Under the pieces are notes generated by a model. The model made no database searches. It saw only the letters and a list, made by a program, of their open reading frames with translations, and had not been told where the DNA came from. Below, one piece after another: positions 15,501 to 24,277 of a stretch of DNA of 35,098 bases. Positions within the stretch are counted from its first letter, which is position 1. The number at the start of each line of letters is the position of its first letter. The position numbers and the translations under genes were made by a program. The stretch comes from Streptomyces bohaiensis (GTDB taxonomy: Bacteria > Actinomycetota > Actinomycetes > Streptomycetales > Streptomycetaceae), in assembly GCF_012033785.1 (NCBI RefSeq), contig NZ_JAAVJC010000026.1:1-35098 (forward strand), read 5' to 3'.

Positions 15501-18500
15501 TGTGTAGCTGTAGGTCGTCGTGTCGTAGTCGGCGTCCGCGGCGGGCTGATGGTGCTGGCGGTACTCCGTCAGCTGGCCACGAGCGTCGCGGATGGAGGTG
15601 GTCGCGGTGTCGCCCTCCGGAGGGAGGATGGTGATGCGGTCTCCGGAGTAGATCGTCCGCGTCGTCGAGAGGACGTCGCCGCCGTCGCCGCTACCGGCGA
15701 TGAGACGGGTCTCGGTCTCGCGATCCAGACCGTCGTACGTGTGGCGGGTCTGGGTTTCGACGCTGTCGGCATCTTCCGGGAGGAACAGCGTCTGGGCCGG
15801 TTCGCCGATCGCGTAGTAGCTACCGAATGCCTTGGTGACGAGACCGCGTTCGTCGTGGAACGTATCGGTGAGGATGCGCCCGCCGTCGGACCCGGGCGCC
15901 TGGGTCTGACGTTCGCGCAGCAGCCCGTCGTAGATGACGTAGCTGGTCAGCTGCGATCCACGCGAGTTCAGCGTGCGGGTACCGATGGCGACGGGCTGCC
16001 CGTCGACCACGCGGTAGGTGAACTCCAGGCTCGGCAGCGCGGTGGTCCGGCGGTCCGGGTGCCACACCTTGGTGGCGCGGCCCAGCGCGTCGTAGTCGAG
16101 CACCGTCTCCTTGCCGTTGGCGTCGGAGAGTCGGGTCGGCAGTCCGCGGCCGGCGCTCAGCGTGGTGGTCTCGGTGAAGGCAGAGGCCGAGTCACCCGGG
16201 CGTACCGGCGGTGAGACCGTGCGGACCGTTGTCGGGATGCCGACGGCCGGGGTGTACGTCGTGCTGGAGGTGCGACCGTCGGTGCGAGCCGTTCGCGTGG
16301 GAGCGCCGTTGCCGCTGACGGTGATGTCCGCGGCGAGATCGGTCTCGGAGAGCAGACGACCGTACGAGTCGAAGGTCGCCGTCGCCTCGACGTAGCGGGC
16401 GACCGTTCCGTCGTGCTCGATCAGTTCGGCCGTCGCGGTGGGGCGGCCGACCGTGGGGCTCTGCCCGTACGCCCGCCCGTCGTAGGCGTAGCGGACGTCA
16501 CTGACGACGTCGTCAGCCCTGTCGGGAGTGGCGGCGCAACGGGTCGCGACGGTCTCCTCGCGGGAGGGGAGGTTGAGCAGGTTCGCGTCGGTGACCGCGG
16601 GGTACGTGGTGCGGGTGCACCGGTCGTCGGCGGTGATCGCGGTGTCGCCGCGGTCGTCGACCTGGACCAGACGCCCGGCGACCGTGTCGTAGGTGTGATG
16701 CGTCTCGCTGATGCGCCACTTCTGGCCCGCGCCGTCGTCGAGCGAGATCCAACTCTTCAGCTCCGCGGCGCCCTTGAAGTCTGCAGTGATGGTTCCCCAG
16801 TCGCGTACGCTGCGCGCCGTCTGGTGGTGCCACGGGCGGGTGACCGTCTTGGCCTCGACGGCGCCGCCGGCCTTGTCGAAGGTGACGGTCTTGTAGGGGA
16901 GACCGGCTGCCGTCGGATGATCGGTGATCGGGTCGCCCTCGCCGGCGCCCAGCGTCACGGAGACACTCTTGGTACCTCCGCTGGGCGTCCGCCGGTCGCC
17001 GTGCATGCCCCGCAGGAAGTACGAGTCCTCCTGCGTCTCCATCCGGGTCTGGCTGCCGCTCTGGACGCGGACGTGGCCGTACCCGCGCCACTGGGACCAG
17101 GTCTTCTCGTCGTCGTCGACCAGGGCGTTGTCGTCGTAGCGCCAGGCCGCGCCGCCGAGGTAGCGGTAGCGGACGACCTGGTCGGGGGAGCCGCCGGTGC
17201 GATCGGTGGTCGTCACTTCCTCGGTGACGTACTTGTTGAACCACTGCAGGTCCGGGTCGTGCTCCGGTCCGCCGGCGAGGTACTGCGGGAAGCAGCGGGT
17301 GGTGTTGGTGTGCGGCGTCGGGGTGCTGCCGTGCGTGCACGCGGGCGCGGAGTACCCGACATCTACCTGGCCGCCGTACTCGTCGGCGATGGAGGAAAGG
17401 CGCGCCTTGATGAAGGGGGCGTAGCCGTCGCCGGTGCGGTCCAGGCGGTTGGCGAGCTGCGTGTAGCCGAAGGTGGTCTTCGGGAGGGTGATCGCGGGGG
17501 TGGCGGAGTGGCCGGTGCGCTGGATGCTGGAGAGCAGGAGCTGGTAGTCGACGTCAGCGGTGCCCCAGTGGTGCGCGAGCTTCCAGCTGTCCACGTTCCG
17601 GTAGCTCGTGCCGCTGCGGACCTGGCTGGTGATCTCGGTCAGGCGCTTGGTGGTCCAGAAGCTCGGAGAGTAGCGGCCCCGGTCGCAGTCGCCGCTCGCG
17701 TCGCAGTTGAGGTCCCAGGGGGTGTCGTACCAGTACTGGGGGTTCTTGGTGATGTCGGCGCAGTCGGCGCCGCCGCCCGGAAGGCAGCGGTCGCTGTTGG
17801 TGAACAGCACCTTCGCGAGGGGCTGGCCGGAGTACTCGTTGCCCTTGGTGAGGCCGTACTCGATGCGGTTCAGGGTGCCGCCGCGGGTGTAGCGGGTGTT
17901 GTTCTCCTCGTCGAGGAAGCGGCCGTAGGAGTTCTGCTCGCGGTCGTAGTAGTAGGTGACGACGTTCCCCGCGGCGTCGACGACGTAGTCGAGGTTCCAG
18001 CGCCAGGCCTGCTGGCACCAGGAGTCCTCGGTGGTCGCCTTGTAGCAGGGCTCTCCGGCCTTGGTGGAGTAGACCGGCACCGTCCAGGTGGAGTTGGTGA
18101 CGGCCCGGCCGGAGGACCAGCCGGGGAGGCGGTGGTACCCGAAGTAGTACTGGGTGCCCTCGGGGTCGGTCACACGCCAGTACTCGTTGTCGTTGTCCCC
18201 GTTGGCCCGGGCAGAGCTGGTCAGCCGCTCGATGCGGGTGCCGTTGTCGGACTGCAGCTTCCAGGTGTTGTCACCCGCGGGGACGAGCTCACCCGCCATC
18301 CCGTTGAGTGAGATGAAGGCGTTGTCGTGGTCCCAGCAGAGGTCGGCGACCTTGTTCTCGTGTTCGTCCTCGACGTTCTTGTAGCCGCAGGACTTGTAGT
18401 TGCGTTCGATGTACCCGGGCCAGAGGTTGTAGCCGTCACCGACCCAGGAACCCTGGTTGTTGGTGGAGGACGTGCGGCCGTCGATACTGCCCGCCGAGTA

Positions 18501-19382
18501 GGTCAGGCCGATGCTGGGCGTCAGCTCACCCGGGACGTCGGGCAGCGGTATGTCGTAGGACCAGGTGAAGTCACCGGTACTGAGATCGGTCTCCCACGTG
18601 CTGGACGGCGACAGGTCCGTGGCGGTGTAGTCGCCCTTGTCCCCCTCGGCCGTCGCGGCCACCATGAGGGTCATGGGCGTCGCCGCGGGGACCGACAGGG
18701 CTGCCGCGGTCAGGGTCTGCTGCTCGGTGTCGTTCACGACATCGACCGGCTCGGCGGTCGAGCAGTCGCCGTCCTCTGCGCAGTCCGGAGCCGCGTGCAG
18801 GGTCAACCGGTCCCCGTAGCCGCCGCCGTAGGCTTCGGCGAACGCCGAGTAGTCGATGCGCACGTCGACCTCGGTGAGGTCGTTCCCGCCGTTGTCGGAG
18901 GCAGTGCGGGCCGTGGCTCCGGTCGGCTCGTCCGGTGTGACCGTCAGGCTGAAGGCGATGCCCGGAGAGCCGTCTCCGCCGGCTGCGCCCGGCTGCGCCT
19001 CGACAACGACGCTCGCGTCCTGCTGTGTCCGTACCTCGACGGGTAGATCCCCCACGGGGTCGAGTGCCGTTCCGTCCGTCAACGGACCGTCGCCGCCCTC
19101 AATGGCGACCTCGTGGGTTTCGTCGGACGGGAACTCCGCACTGGGCTGGTCCGTGATCACACGGGGCGTGTGGTCGACCGGGCGAGGCGCCACGCGCAGC
19201 CCGTCCGAGCCGTCCACCGGCTCCCCGAGCTCGACCTCCGCCTCGACCGTGCCGTCGTCGGCACTCGACACGGACGGGTTCACGGCCTGGACAAGTGAGG
19301 CAACCATGACGGTCGCCACGCCGAGGGCGATCCTGCCCCGGAGGGAAGCGGTGCGCCGTCTGGCGAGGAAGGTGGTCTTCAT
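12522..19382 (-). CDS. Secreted RHS polymorphic toxin with HINT and HNH nuclease tip
   Basis: A giant secreted protein (2286 residues from the ATG at 19382). Order of parts: Sec-type signal peptide (basic KTTFLARRRTASLRGR, then GVATVMVASLVQAV); a beta-rich N-terminal region; an SpvB/TcdB-like segment (WSYDIPLPDVPGELTPSIGL); many YD/RHS repeats from about residue 900 to 1770 (such as LDYDALGRATKVWHP); the RHS core ending near residue 1850 (YGLGAREYDPALGRFISADP, then DPTGLFFG); a linker; a HINT autoprotease domain at about 2022-2165 (starting CNSFVPGTHVLMADGT, containing TDGHPFWL, ending VHTYYVAAGEAPVLVHN); and a 120-residue toxin tip. The tip has REYTYT, QDHSHGHSYGEGG and QGSHLNVRP, resembling HNH/Endo VII toxins with an E-H-H-H signature. 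It is probably cleaved by HINT and delivered to rival cells, where it cuts DNA or RNA. The immunity gene follows 14 bases later; the LamG gene precedes it by 77 bases. An upstream in-frame ATG (19451) was rejected because the signal peptide starts at 19382. Confidence 0.93.
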   Translation of the reverse strand: MKTTFLARRRTASLRGRIALGVATVMVASLVQAVNPSVSSADDGTVEAEVELGEPVDGSDGLRVAPRPVDHTPRVITDQPSAEFPSDETHEVAIEGGDGPLTDGTALDPVGDLPVEVRTQQDASVVVEAQPGAAGGDGSPGIAFSLTVTPDEPTGATARTASDNGGNDLTEVDVRIDYSAFAEAYGGGYGDRLTLHAAPDCAEDGDCSTAEPVDVVNDTEQQTLTAAALSVPAATPMTLMVAATAEGDKGDYTATDLSPSSTWETDLSTGDFTWSYDIPLPDVPGELTPSIGLTYSAGSIDGRTSSTNNQGSWVGDGYNLWPGYIERNYKSCGYKNVEDEHENKVADLCWDHDNAFISLNGMAGELVPAGDNTWKLQSDNGTRIERLTSSARANGDNDNEYWRVTDPEGTQYYFGYHRLPGWSSGRAVTNSTWTVPVYSTKAGEPCYKATTEDSWCQQAWRWNLDYVVDAAGNVVTYYYDREQNSYGRFLDEENNTRYTRGGTLNRIEYGLTKGNEYSGQPLAKVLFTNSDRCLPGGGADCADITKNPQYWYDTPWDLNCDASGDCDRGRYSPSFWTTKRLTEITSQVRSGTSYRNVDSWKLAHHWGTADVDYQLLLSSIQRTGHSATPAITLPKTTFGYTQLANRLDRTGDGYAPFIKARLSSIADEYGGQVDVGYSAPACTHGSTPTPHTNTTRCFPQYLAGGPEHDPDLQWFNKYVTEEVTTTDRTGGSPDQVVRYRYLGGAAWRYDDNALVDDDEKTWSQWRGYGHVRVQSGSQTRMETQEDSYFLRGMHGDRRTPSGGTKSVSVTLGAGEGDPITDHPTAAGLPYKTVTFDKAGGAVEAKTVTRPWHHQTARSVRDWGTITADFKGAAELKSWISLDDGAGQKWRISETHHTYDTVAGRLVQVDDRGDTAITADDRCTRTTYPAVTDANLLNLPSREETVATRCAATPDRADDVVSDVRYAYDGRAYGQSPTVGRPTATAELIEHDGTVARYVEATATFDSYGRLLSETDLAADITVSGNGAPTRTARTDGRTSSTTYTPAVGIPTTVRTVSPPVRPGDSASAFTETTTLSAGRGLPTRLSDANGKETVLDYDALGRATKVWHPDRRTTALPSLEFTYRVVDGQPVAIGTRTLNSRGSQLTSYVIYDGLLRERQTQAPGSDGGRILTDTFHDERGLVTKAFGSYYAIGEPAQTLFLPEDADSVETQTRHTYDGLDRETETRLIAGSGDGGDVLSTTRTIYSGDRITILPPEGDTATTSIRDARGQLTEYRQHHQPAADADYDTTTYSYTPRGELASLTTPSGATWNYAYDQLGRPTTTADPDTGTFTRTYTDRGELETSTDARGTTLSYTYDNLGRKTELREGGPDGQLRATWQYDTVTGAKGHLARSTRWENGEAYVSEVTEYDRRYRPLATRRVVPGAEGALAGTYETRQTFDVAGLPQATNLPAAGGLSRQTVAYTHDLRTLQLTATELPAGTRLNATTEYNRTGAPIRQSFRQSADRSIDTTYTYEWGTRRLKTSTAVAVAPGPREALRGETYSYDEVGNVLSIANVAGDNDVQCFAYDHLRRITEAWAQSATRCADPSGEVSIGGPAPYHHSYTYDLAGNRETEVLHEQDTTRAYEYSESQPHTLTEVIQDAPGVRSLEEYGYDDSGNTVSRQTGGETQTLSWNPEGRVAQVENADDTTVEYIYDADGSRLIARTDSETTLYLGHTEVVVKRGAAAAEATRYIDLGAGHAAVIENDSTTSFTLADHHGTGNVAVNAQTLEATQRRTLPFGGYRGEDPGAAWPGTRTFVGGYDDTATGLYGLGAREYDPALGRFISADPIMDRSDPQQLHGYSYSNNNPLAFSDPTGLFFGLGIWRGLLNLVRTIKSIPKRVPITTSRPTNHVELPGRQPTFTIRPTPPRPAPAKDPGVWAGFVGRAKAVGGGILDLATTGAGAVKGCFTGNFSSCTDGADLAMSMTPGTPQFTMGMVEGVVGRGKEIYGDIRDGNYGKLTGELLFDAAVAAAFRRAPLVGKRGGSCNSFVPGTHVLMADGTTMAIEDLSVGDEILATDPETGETGPRTVTAEITGEGEKVLVGVSVADADGNTHKITATDGHPFWLPDEDEWTKAADLTAGDRLLSSTGLPVVVVDTDTNTGIATVHNLTIEGVHTYYVAAGEAPVLVHNSNCAPSTRVLPSRNSAFRAAKRDLGIPNGQQPDSLNMTPMTDRSGNNILNPDGTRVMTREYTYTRNSGDRVIIQDHSHGHSYGEGGIGDQGSHLNVRPFENPRTGKVPGTAQHYEY

Positions 19383-19459
19383 CTGGGTGCGTCGTCCTTC
19401 AGTGCGCGCTGGGCGGCCGGTGAGGGGTGAGCAGTCGGATAGCGGTGGCACGGAAGGGC

Positions 19460-22400
19460 TCAGGGCCCGGGGGCGATGGAATCCCCGAAACCGGTGGCCA
19501 GGACCTGGGCGGCGCTCAGGACGCCCTGGTAGAGCCAGACGTCATCAATGGCCCCGGGCCAGTACTCGGACCACCCGCTGCCCGAGCGCTGTCTGCCGAG
19601 CTGGAAGGAGTGCGTCGCCTCGAACGTCAGCGCGTTGTCGGTCCAGCTGGAACCCGCGACACAGGATTCGTCGGAGTCCTCGGTGCAGACGATCTCCTGA
19701 AGCGACCCGTTGACATACAGGCTGGCGCGCTTGGTCGACCCGTCGTAGACCAAGGCGAGGTGGTTCCAGTCCCTGATGTCGTAGAAGAGTTGGTTGACCG
19801 CGGTCGAGAGACGCGAGGACGCGTCGTCCTCCTCCGCCACGGCCACCTGCCACGATCCCCAGCCGGGCTCCTCACTGTGCGGGAGGAAGCGCACGGCGAG
19901 CGCGTTCTGGCGGTTGCCGGCAGCGCTCAGCACCGTGACCGGCTGCTCGGGTGCGGCGGCTGCCTGCACCCAGGCCGCCGCGCTGACGCTGGCCGTGGTG
20001 TCCAGGGGCACACCGGCTGTCTGCGCGTAACCGGTCGCACCGTCCAGAAGAAGGGCGTCCCCGTGGCGACCAGGGCCGAACTCATGGCCGCCGTGAAGGG
20101 TGAGGTGGTTCTCGTTCGGCGAGGCGTCGGGCGAGGTCGTGCTCCCCGCGTTCAGCTCCCACCGCGCGGTGAGCAGCGGGTTCTGCTTCAGCAACTGGCC
20201 CACCTCGGTGGGAGTGACGACCCGGGAGTAGAACCGGACGTCGTCGATGTCGCCGGGGAAGTGCGAGCGGATGTCGCCGCTGTACGAACCCGCCCCGATC
20301 ATGACGGGACCGGTGGCGTCCCAGGCGCCACCACGGGTGGTACGACCGGCCTGTACGCCGTTCACATACAGGGTGAGCGTGTCGGCGACGGAGTCGTGCA
20401 CCCCCACCAGGTGCGCCCACTCGCCGTCCTGCGCGACGGTTCCGGCCGGTTGGGCCGCGCGAACCGGTCCCGCGCTCGGCGTGTCACTGCGGTACTGGTT
20501 GAACGCCCAGCGGTCCAAGCCCTTGGAGTAGTACAACTCCAACCCGGGAGCGTCGGCACCGAGCTGCGCCGCAATGATGCCCGCGCCCTCCGCGCGCGAC
20601 TTGTCGAGACGTGCCCAGGCGGAGACGGAGAAGTCACGGCTGGTGTCGACGATGGGCGCCTCGGTCACCGCGTAGCTGTCCGTGCCGTTGAACGTGGCTG
20701 CGTACTCATTGGCGCCCGGGCGCCCGGTTCGCACGCCACCGTGGTAGACGGCGGGCCCGTGGTCGGCCGTTCCGGTGGCCGCCGTCGTCCCGGCGGGCTC
20801 GTCGAAGGGGAAGACGGCGGTGGCGGGACGGTGAGGAGCGGTCGACACGGCTTGCTTGTCGTAGAGCTGCGCCATCGGGCCCGAAGCGGTCGTCATCGCG
20901 TAGTCGAAGAACTGCAGCTGATCCACGCTGCCGCCGAGGTGCTCGCTGACCACGCTCCCGCGACGAGACGCACCGATCTGCAGCGATGTCTGAGCGGACC
21001 ACGCAGACGTGTGCGGTGTCGTCCCGGCGAGCCGGCCGTTGACGAAGAACCGGAGGTTCGTGCCGTCGTAGGACGCGGCCAGGTGCGTCCACGTCCCAGT
21101 CGTGACGGGCGCGTCGGCCAGGATTCGACTGCGCGCCGTACCCGCCGGGTCGTCGCTCCGCTGGGCCAGGACGGCCCACTGGTCGTAGTGGCCGGAGTGG
21201 TAGATGGTGAAGCCCGCGAAGTTGCGGCCGGTCTGTTCGACGACGACGGACGAGCCGGCGGATTTGGTGTCCAGGCGCGCCCAGGTGGACACCGTGAAGG
21301 GCTTGCCCGTGTCCACCACCGGACCCTCGACGGCCGCGTGGCCCGTCTCACCGTCCAACTGGAGCGCCGTGCCCACCACGCCGGGGACACCGAGTACGTA
21401 ACCGCCGGTCAGCGTCGCGTCGTGCTGTGGCACATCGGGCTCAGCTGCGGCTGCGTCCGGCCCCTCGTCGAAAGAGAATGCGGCGCGCGGCGACTCACCC
21501 GGGGAGACGAGGAACTGGTAGGTGCGGACCTCCGAGATGTTGCCGGCCTGGTCCAGCGCCTGCACCGTGACGAAGTGGAGCCCCGGCTCCTCGGGCAGCA
21601 CGGAGACACTCCGCGCGGCACCCGAGCTGGTCGCCACCTGGTTCGCGGCGGTCGGATCGTTGTTGATGCCGTAGCGGTAGCGATTCACGTCGCGGTCCGC
21701 CGCAGTGAAGGTGAAGCCACCGTAGTGACCCGCTCCCTGGTACCAGATATCGGTACCCGACGGATCGAACTCCGGGTAGCGGTCGGAGGTGACGGTCGGG
21801 GCGGCGGGCACGGAGGTGTCGTAGCGGAAGTAGCAGGGGTGGCCGTCGACCTCGGACCACGGGCCGTAGTGCGAGCCGTCGTAGGCACGCGCGTACAGCC
21901 GCAGCGTGCTGTTCTGCGGCAGGTGGTTGGGCAGCTTCAGGGAGAACGACGAGCCGGAGCGCTTGGCGGAGGTCAGCGGCGCGTCCCACACGCCGCCGGA
22001 CCAGCGGACGCGGAACTGCACGCGGACACTGTCGCCGTCGGGGTCGGTGACGTTGTTGGCGTGGACGTTGCCCAGCGACCGAGCGATCGCCGGATTGGAC
22101 TGCGGCTTGCAGGTTCCGCCGTACTCCAGCGTGATCTGCGAGGGCTTGATGCGCGCGGGCGGACGGTTGTAGGTCACCCGCAGATGCGCGTCCTTGCTGA
22201 AGCGCTTCCAGTGCAGGTTGCTCGACTCGTTGCTCGCGCGCAGCCCGAACGTCATCGTCGAAGTGCGGCTGTCGGCCGCCTTCTGCACCGCGGAGGTGAT
22301 GTCGAACTCGGCGTCGCCCGCCGGGCGGCAGCCCTGCTGCGGGTTGCCGCCGTAGTGGAACGAACTGGTGCGCAGCCGCTCGATCCAGAAGCCCGACGCC

Positions 22401-23686
22401 TGCTGCGTGTTCCACGTCGTGGAGGAGGTGATGCCCTTGGTGCGCCACAGCTGCACGGGGTGCGCCGTGCACTGGGCGGAGTGGGTGTTGCGGACGACGA
22501 ACTCCGCCTTCTGCACCCGGGTGCCGGCGAACCGCGAGGTGTCGATGCGGTAGAAGAGCCGCTTCACCTCGTTGGGGTTGCAGCCGGACCAGCCCACGCA
22601 GTACCCGAGGCCCTCGTCCGCCCGGCCGTTGAACTTCCACTGCGGGCTGCCGGACCAGTGGCGGGAGACCATCGTCCACGCGGATGCGCGCGGCGAGTGC
22701 GTCTGCGGGTCGATGTAGACGGGGTACTGCACGTCCTCACCGCGCAGCACCGAGAGGTCGGGGCCAAGGACAAGTTCGCCGAGCGAGCCGTCGCTGTCGA
22801 CCTCCAACTCGACCTCGGCCAGCCGGGATGAGTCACTGGGCGCCGGCGTCTCGGCCGCGTCGATGGCGGGGGCCGCCGCGCGCGCCTGCGCACCGCCTTC
22901 CGTCGCCGCCGGGGTGGAGGAGTCCCACATCAGGGGGGTGGGAGCCTCGAAGACGACGCCGCCCGAACCCGCGTCGAGCGCCGTCAGGCCGCCCTCGGGG
23001 GTGGTTTCGACCCGCAGACCGCTGGTCTCCAGCTCGAAGCGGATCTTCTCCAGCTCGGGATTGGCGGCGGCCTCGGCGTTCTTGACGACGAGGAGGGAGA
23101 AGAACCCGTCGGGCACCGCCTCCATCCGCAGGTCCACGCCGGGGAGCACATCGCGGTAGGTCGCCCGTTCCTGGGCGAGGACGGGCTCGGGGAGCTCGCC
23201 CGGCCAGTCGAGCGCGAACTCGCGGCCGTGCTTGGACAGCACCACGAGTTCGTCGTCGCCGCCCGCCGAGAAGGTCACGTCGACCGTGGCCGCGGTCGGG
23301 GCTATCCGCCCGTCGGCGGTTGCCGCCAGGTCGAGGTCGACGCGCTGCCATTCACCGGCCACCCGCGACCACACCGGGACGACGTACTCCCGTGCCTCCA
23401 GGTCACCGTCGGGGGTGGCGAACACCTCGCGGGCCTCGCCGCGTTGGGAGACGACCTCGACGGCTTCCCCGGTGGCGCGGGCCTCGGCTATCGCCGTGGC
23501 CTCGGGCGACTCCTCCGGGAGCGCCGGGTCGTACTGCTCGCCCGGCACGGTGGGGGACTCCGACGCCGGCTCGTTACCGGCTGCGGGGGCCGCCTGTGTC
23601 GCCGGAGCGAGCCCCAACGCCACCGCCATGGACACCGTGACCGCAACCCCAGCCCGAACCGCAGGCAGGCGTGATCGCCCCACCAT
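19460..23686 (-). CDS. Secreted multi-LamG domain protein, RHS partner
   Basis: A 1408-residue exported protein. The signal peptide (VGRSRLPAVRAGVAVTVSMA then VALGLAPATQA) is followed by a Pro/Glu-rich part and a beta-rich region that resembles DNRLRE-type domains (about 330-510: KRLFYRIDTSRFAGTRVQKAEF, STTWNTQQ). Then come fibronectin-like segments and three LamG/concanavalin-like domains (about 735-935, 950-1165 and 1173-1405), each with a W-T/AHLA-type core such as TGTWTHLAASYDGTNLRFFVNG. LamG domains bind sugars or surface polymers, so a role in attaching or displaying the RHS toxin is plausible. It heads the operon, 77 bases before the toxin gene. The ATG at 23686 is chosen because the preceding 14 codons lack signal-peptide character; GGGGGGA abuts it, so the GTG one codon later is also possible. 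Confidence 0.88.
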   Translation of the reverse strand: MVGRSRLPAVRAGVAVTVSMAVALGLAPATQAAPAAGNEPASESPTVPGEQYDPALPEESPEATAIAEARATGEAVEVVSQRGEAREVFATPDGDLEAREYVVPVWSRVAGEWQRVDLDLAATADGRIAPTAATVDVTFSAGGDDELVVLSKHGREFALDWPGELPEPVLAQERATYRDVLPGVDLRMEAVPDGFFSLLVVKNAEAAANPELEKIRFELETSGLRVETTPEGGLTALDAGSGGVVFEAPTPLMWDSSTPAATEGGAQARAAAPAIDAAETPAPSDSSRLAEVELEVDSDGSLGELVLGPDLSVLRGEDVQYPVYIDPQTHSPRASAWTMVSRHWSGSPQWKFNGRADEGLGYCVGWSGCNPNEVKRLFYRIDTSRFAGTRVQKAEFVVRNTHSAQCTAHPVQLWRTKGITSSTTWNTQQASGFWIERLRTSSFHYGGNPQQGCRPAGDAEFDITSAVQKAADSRTSTMTFGLRASNESSNLHWKRFSKDAHLRVTYNRPPARIKPSQITLEYGGTCKPQSNPAIARSLGNVHANNVTDPDGDSVRVQFRVRWSGGVWDAPLTSAKRSGSSFSLKLPNHLPQNSTLRLYARAYDGSHYGPWSEVDGHPCYFRYDTSVPAAPTVTSDRYPEFDPSGTDIWYQGAGHYGGFTFTAADRDVNRYRYGINNDPTAANQVATSSGAARSVSVLPEEPGLHFVTVQALDQAGNISEVRTYQFLVSPGESPRAAFSFDEGPDAAAAEPDVPQHDATLTGGYVLGVPGVVGTALQLDGETGHAAVEGPVVDTGKPFTVSTWARLDTKSAGSSVVVEQTGRNFAGFTIYHSGHYDQWAVLAQRSDDPAGTARSRILADAPVTTGTWTHLAASYDGTNLRFFVNGRLAGTTPHTSAWSAQTSLQIGASRRGSVVSEHLGGSVDQLQFFDYAMTTASGPMAQLYDKQAVSTAPHRPATAVFPFDEPAGTTAATGTADHGPAVYHGGVRTGRPGANEYAATFNGTDSYAVTEAPIVDTSRDFSVSAWARLDKSRAEGAGIIAAQLGADAPGLELYYSKGLDRWAFNQYRSDTPSAGPVRAAQPAGTVAQDGEWAHLVGVHDSVADTLTLYVNGVQAGRTTRGGAWDATGPVMIGAGSYSGDIRSHFPGDIDDVRFYSRVVTPTEVGQLLKQNPLLTARWELNAGSTTSPDASPNENHLTLHGGHEFGPGRHGDALLLDGATGYAQTAGVPLDTTASVSAAAWVQAAAAPEQPVTVLSAAGNRQNALAVRFLPHSEEPGWGSWQVAVAEEDDASSRLSTAVNQLFYDIRDWNHLALVYDGSTKRASLYVNGSLQEIVCTEDSDESCVAGSSWTDNALTFEATHSFQLGRQRSGSGWSEYWPGAIDDVWLYQGVLSAAQVLATGFGDSIAPGP

Positions 23687-23724
23687 TCCCCCCACGCACC
23701 CTTCCCCAGGTGTGAACACCGCCT

Positions 23725-23738
23725 CCACAGATGTGTGG
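23725..23738. promoter_or_regulatory. Short dyad at the LamG operon start site
   Basis: CCACA-GATG-TGTGG is a 14-base inverted repeat just downstream of the predicted transcription start, where a repressor could sit. Weak evidence. Confidence 0.25.
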
Positions 23739-23747
23739 GACCGCAGG

Positions 23748-23777
23748 AGCGTATGGTCACCACATGCGTCCTGTCCA
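23748..23777 (-). promoter_or_regulatory. Promoter of the LamG-RHS-immunity operon
   Basis: On the minus strand TGGACA (23777-23772) and TACGCT (23753-23748) are separated by exactly 18 bases, a good match to the Streptomyces housekeeping consensus (TTGACA - 18 - TAnnnT). The start would be near 23741, giving a leader of about 55 bases before the LamG ATG. Confidence 0.55.
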
Positions 23778-23936
23778 GCACTTTGTGATCATGCGAACCG
23801 TCAGATCGGACGCTGAGCGGTCATCTAGCTATATGACGTGGTCGAAAACGGGCGCATGGGTGAAGGCTGTGCACCCGCGGTGATGCGCCGTGCTGCCGCC
23901 TGGAAGGCGCCAGCGGTGGGTGGGTCGGAGGCGGGT

Positions 23937-24116
23937 TCAGCTGTGCCGGAGCTGAACCCGAGGCAGTTCGCGATACCTCGGTTCGCGGTGTGCACCAGTC
24001 GTCGGCCGCAGCAGACCGGTCGCGTCGTAGTGCCGCAGCATCCGTTCCGAGACGCGGCCGTGCCGGGCGGTGTCTCCGATGGTGAACAGGGTGTCTCGCA
24101 GCTGACCGCCTGCCAC
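23937..24116 (-). pseudogene. Remnant of a MerR-family regulator
   Basis: A 59-codon frame from a GTG encodes the start of a MerR helix-turn-helix: DTLFTIGDTARHGRVSERML, then RHYDATGLLRPTT. Where a normal protein would continue with a wing and the dimerisation helix, the sequence degenerates (GAHREPRYRELPRVQLRHS) and stops. RYRELPRVQL still resembles the YRxYxxxQLPRL part of the family, so an internal deletion or frameshift is likely. The stretch between 24117 and 24277 shows no further gene. Confidence 0.55.
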
Positions 24117-24277
24117 GGTGCGGGGGCAAGAACTGACCTCGGACTGGGAGCAGGGCGGCTGCGGGCGGCCGGGGAGTTCGGCGGACGCCGCCCCGGCCGG
24201 AGCGCGGTGCGTAGCCTCGGCGGCAGCAGCGCGGCCGTCCGGCAGGGGCGCGGCCCGGCGGAGTCGGAGGGGACGAC

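Noticed and set aside
19427..22831. 1134-codon open frame opposite the LamG gene
   Set aside because: Low-complexity composition, while the minus strand encodes a clear LamG protein with signal peptide. The long frame opposite the RHS gene at 16413-18311 was rejected for the same reason.
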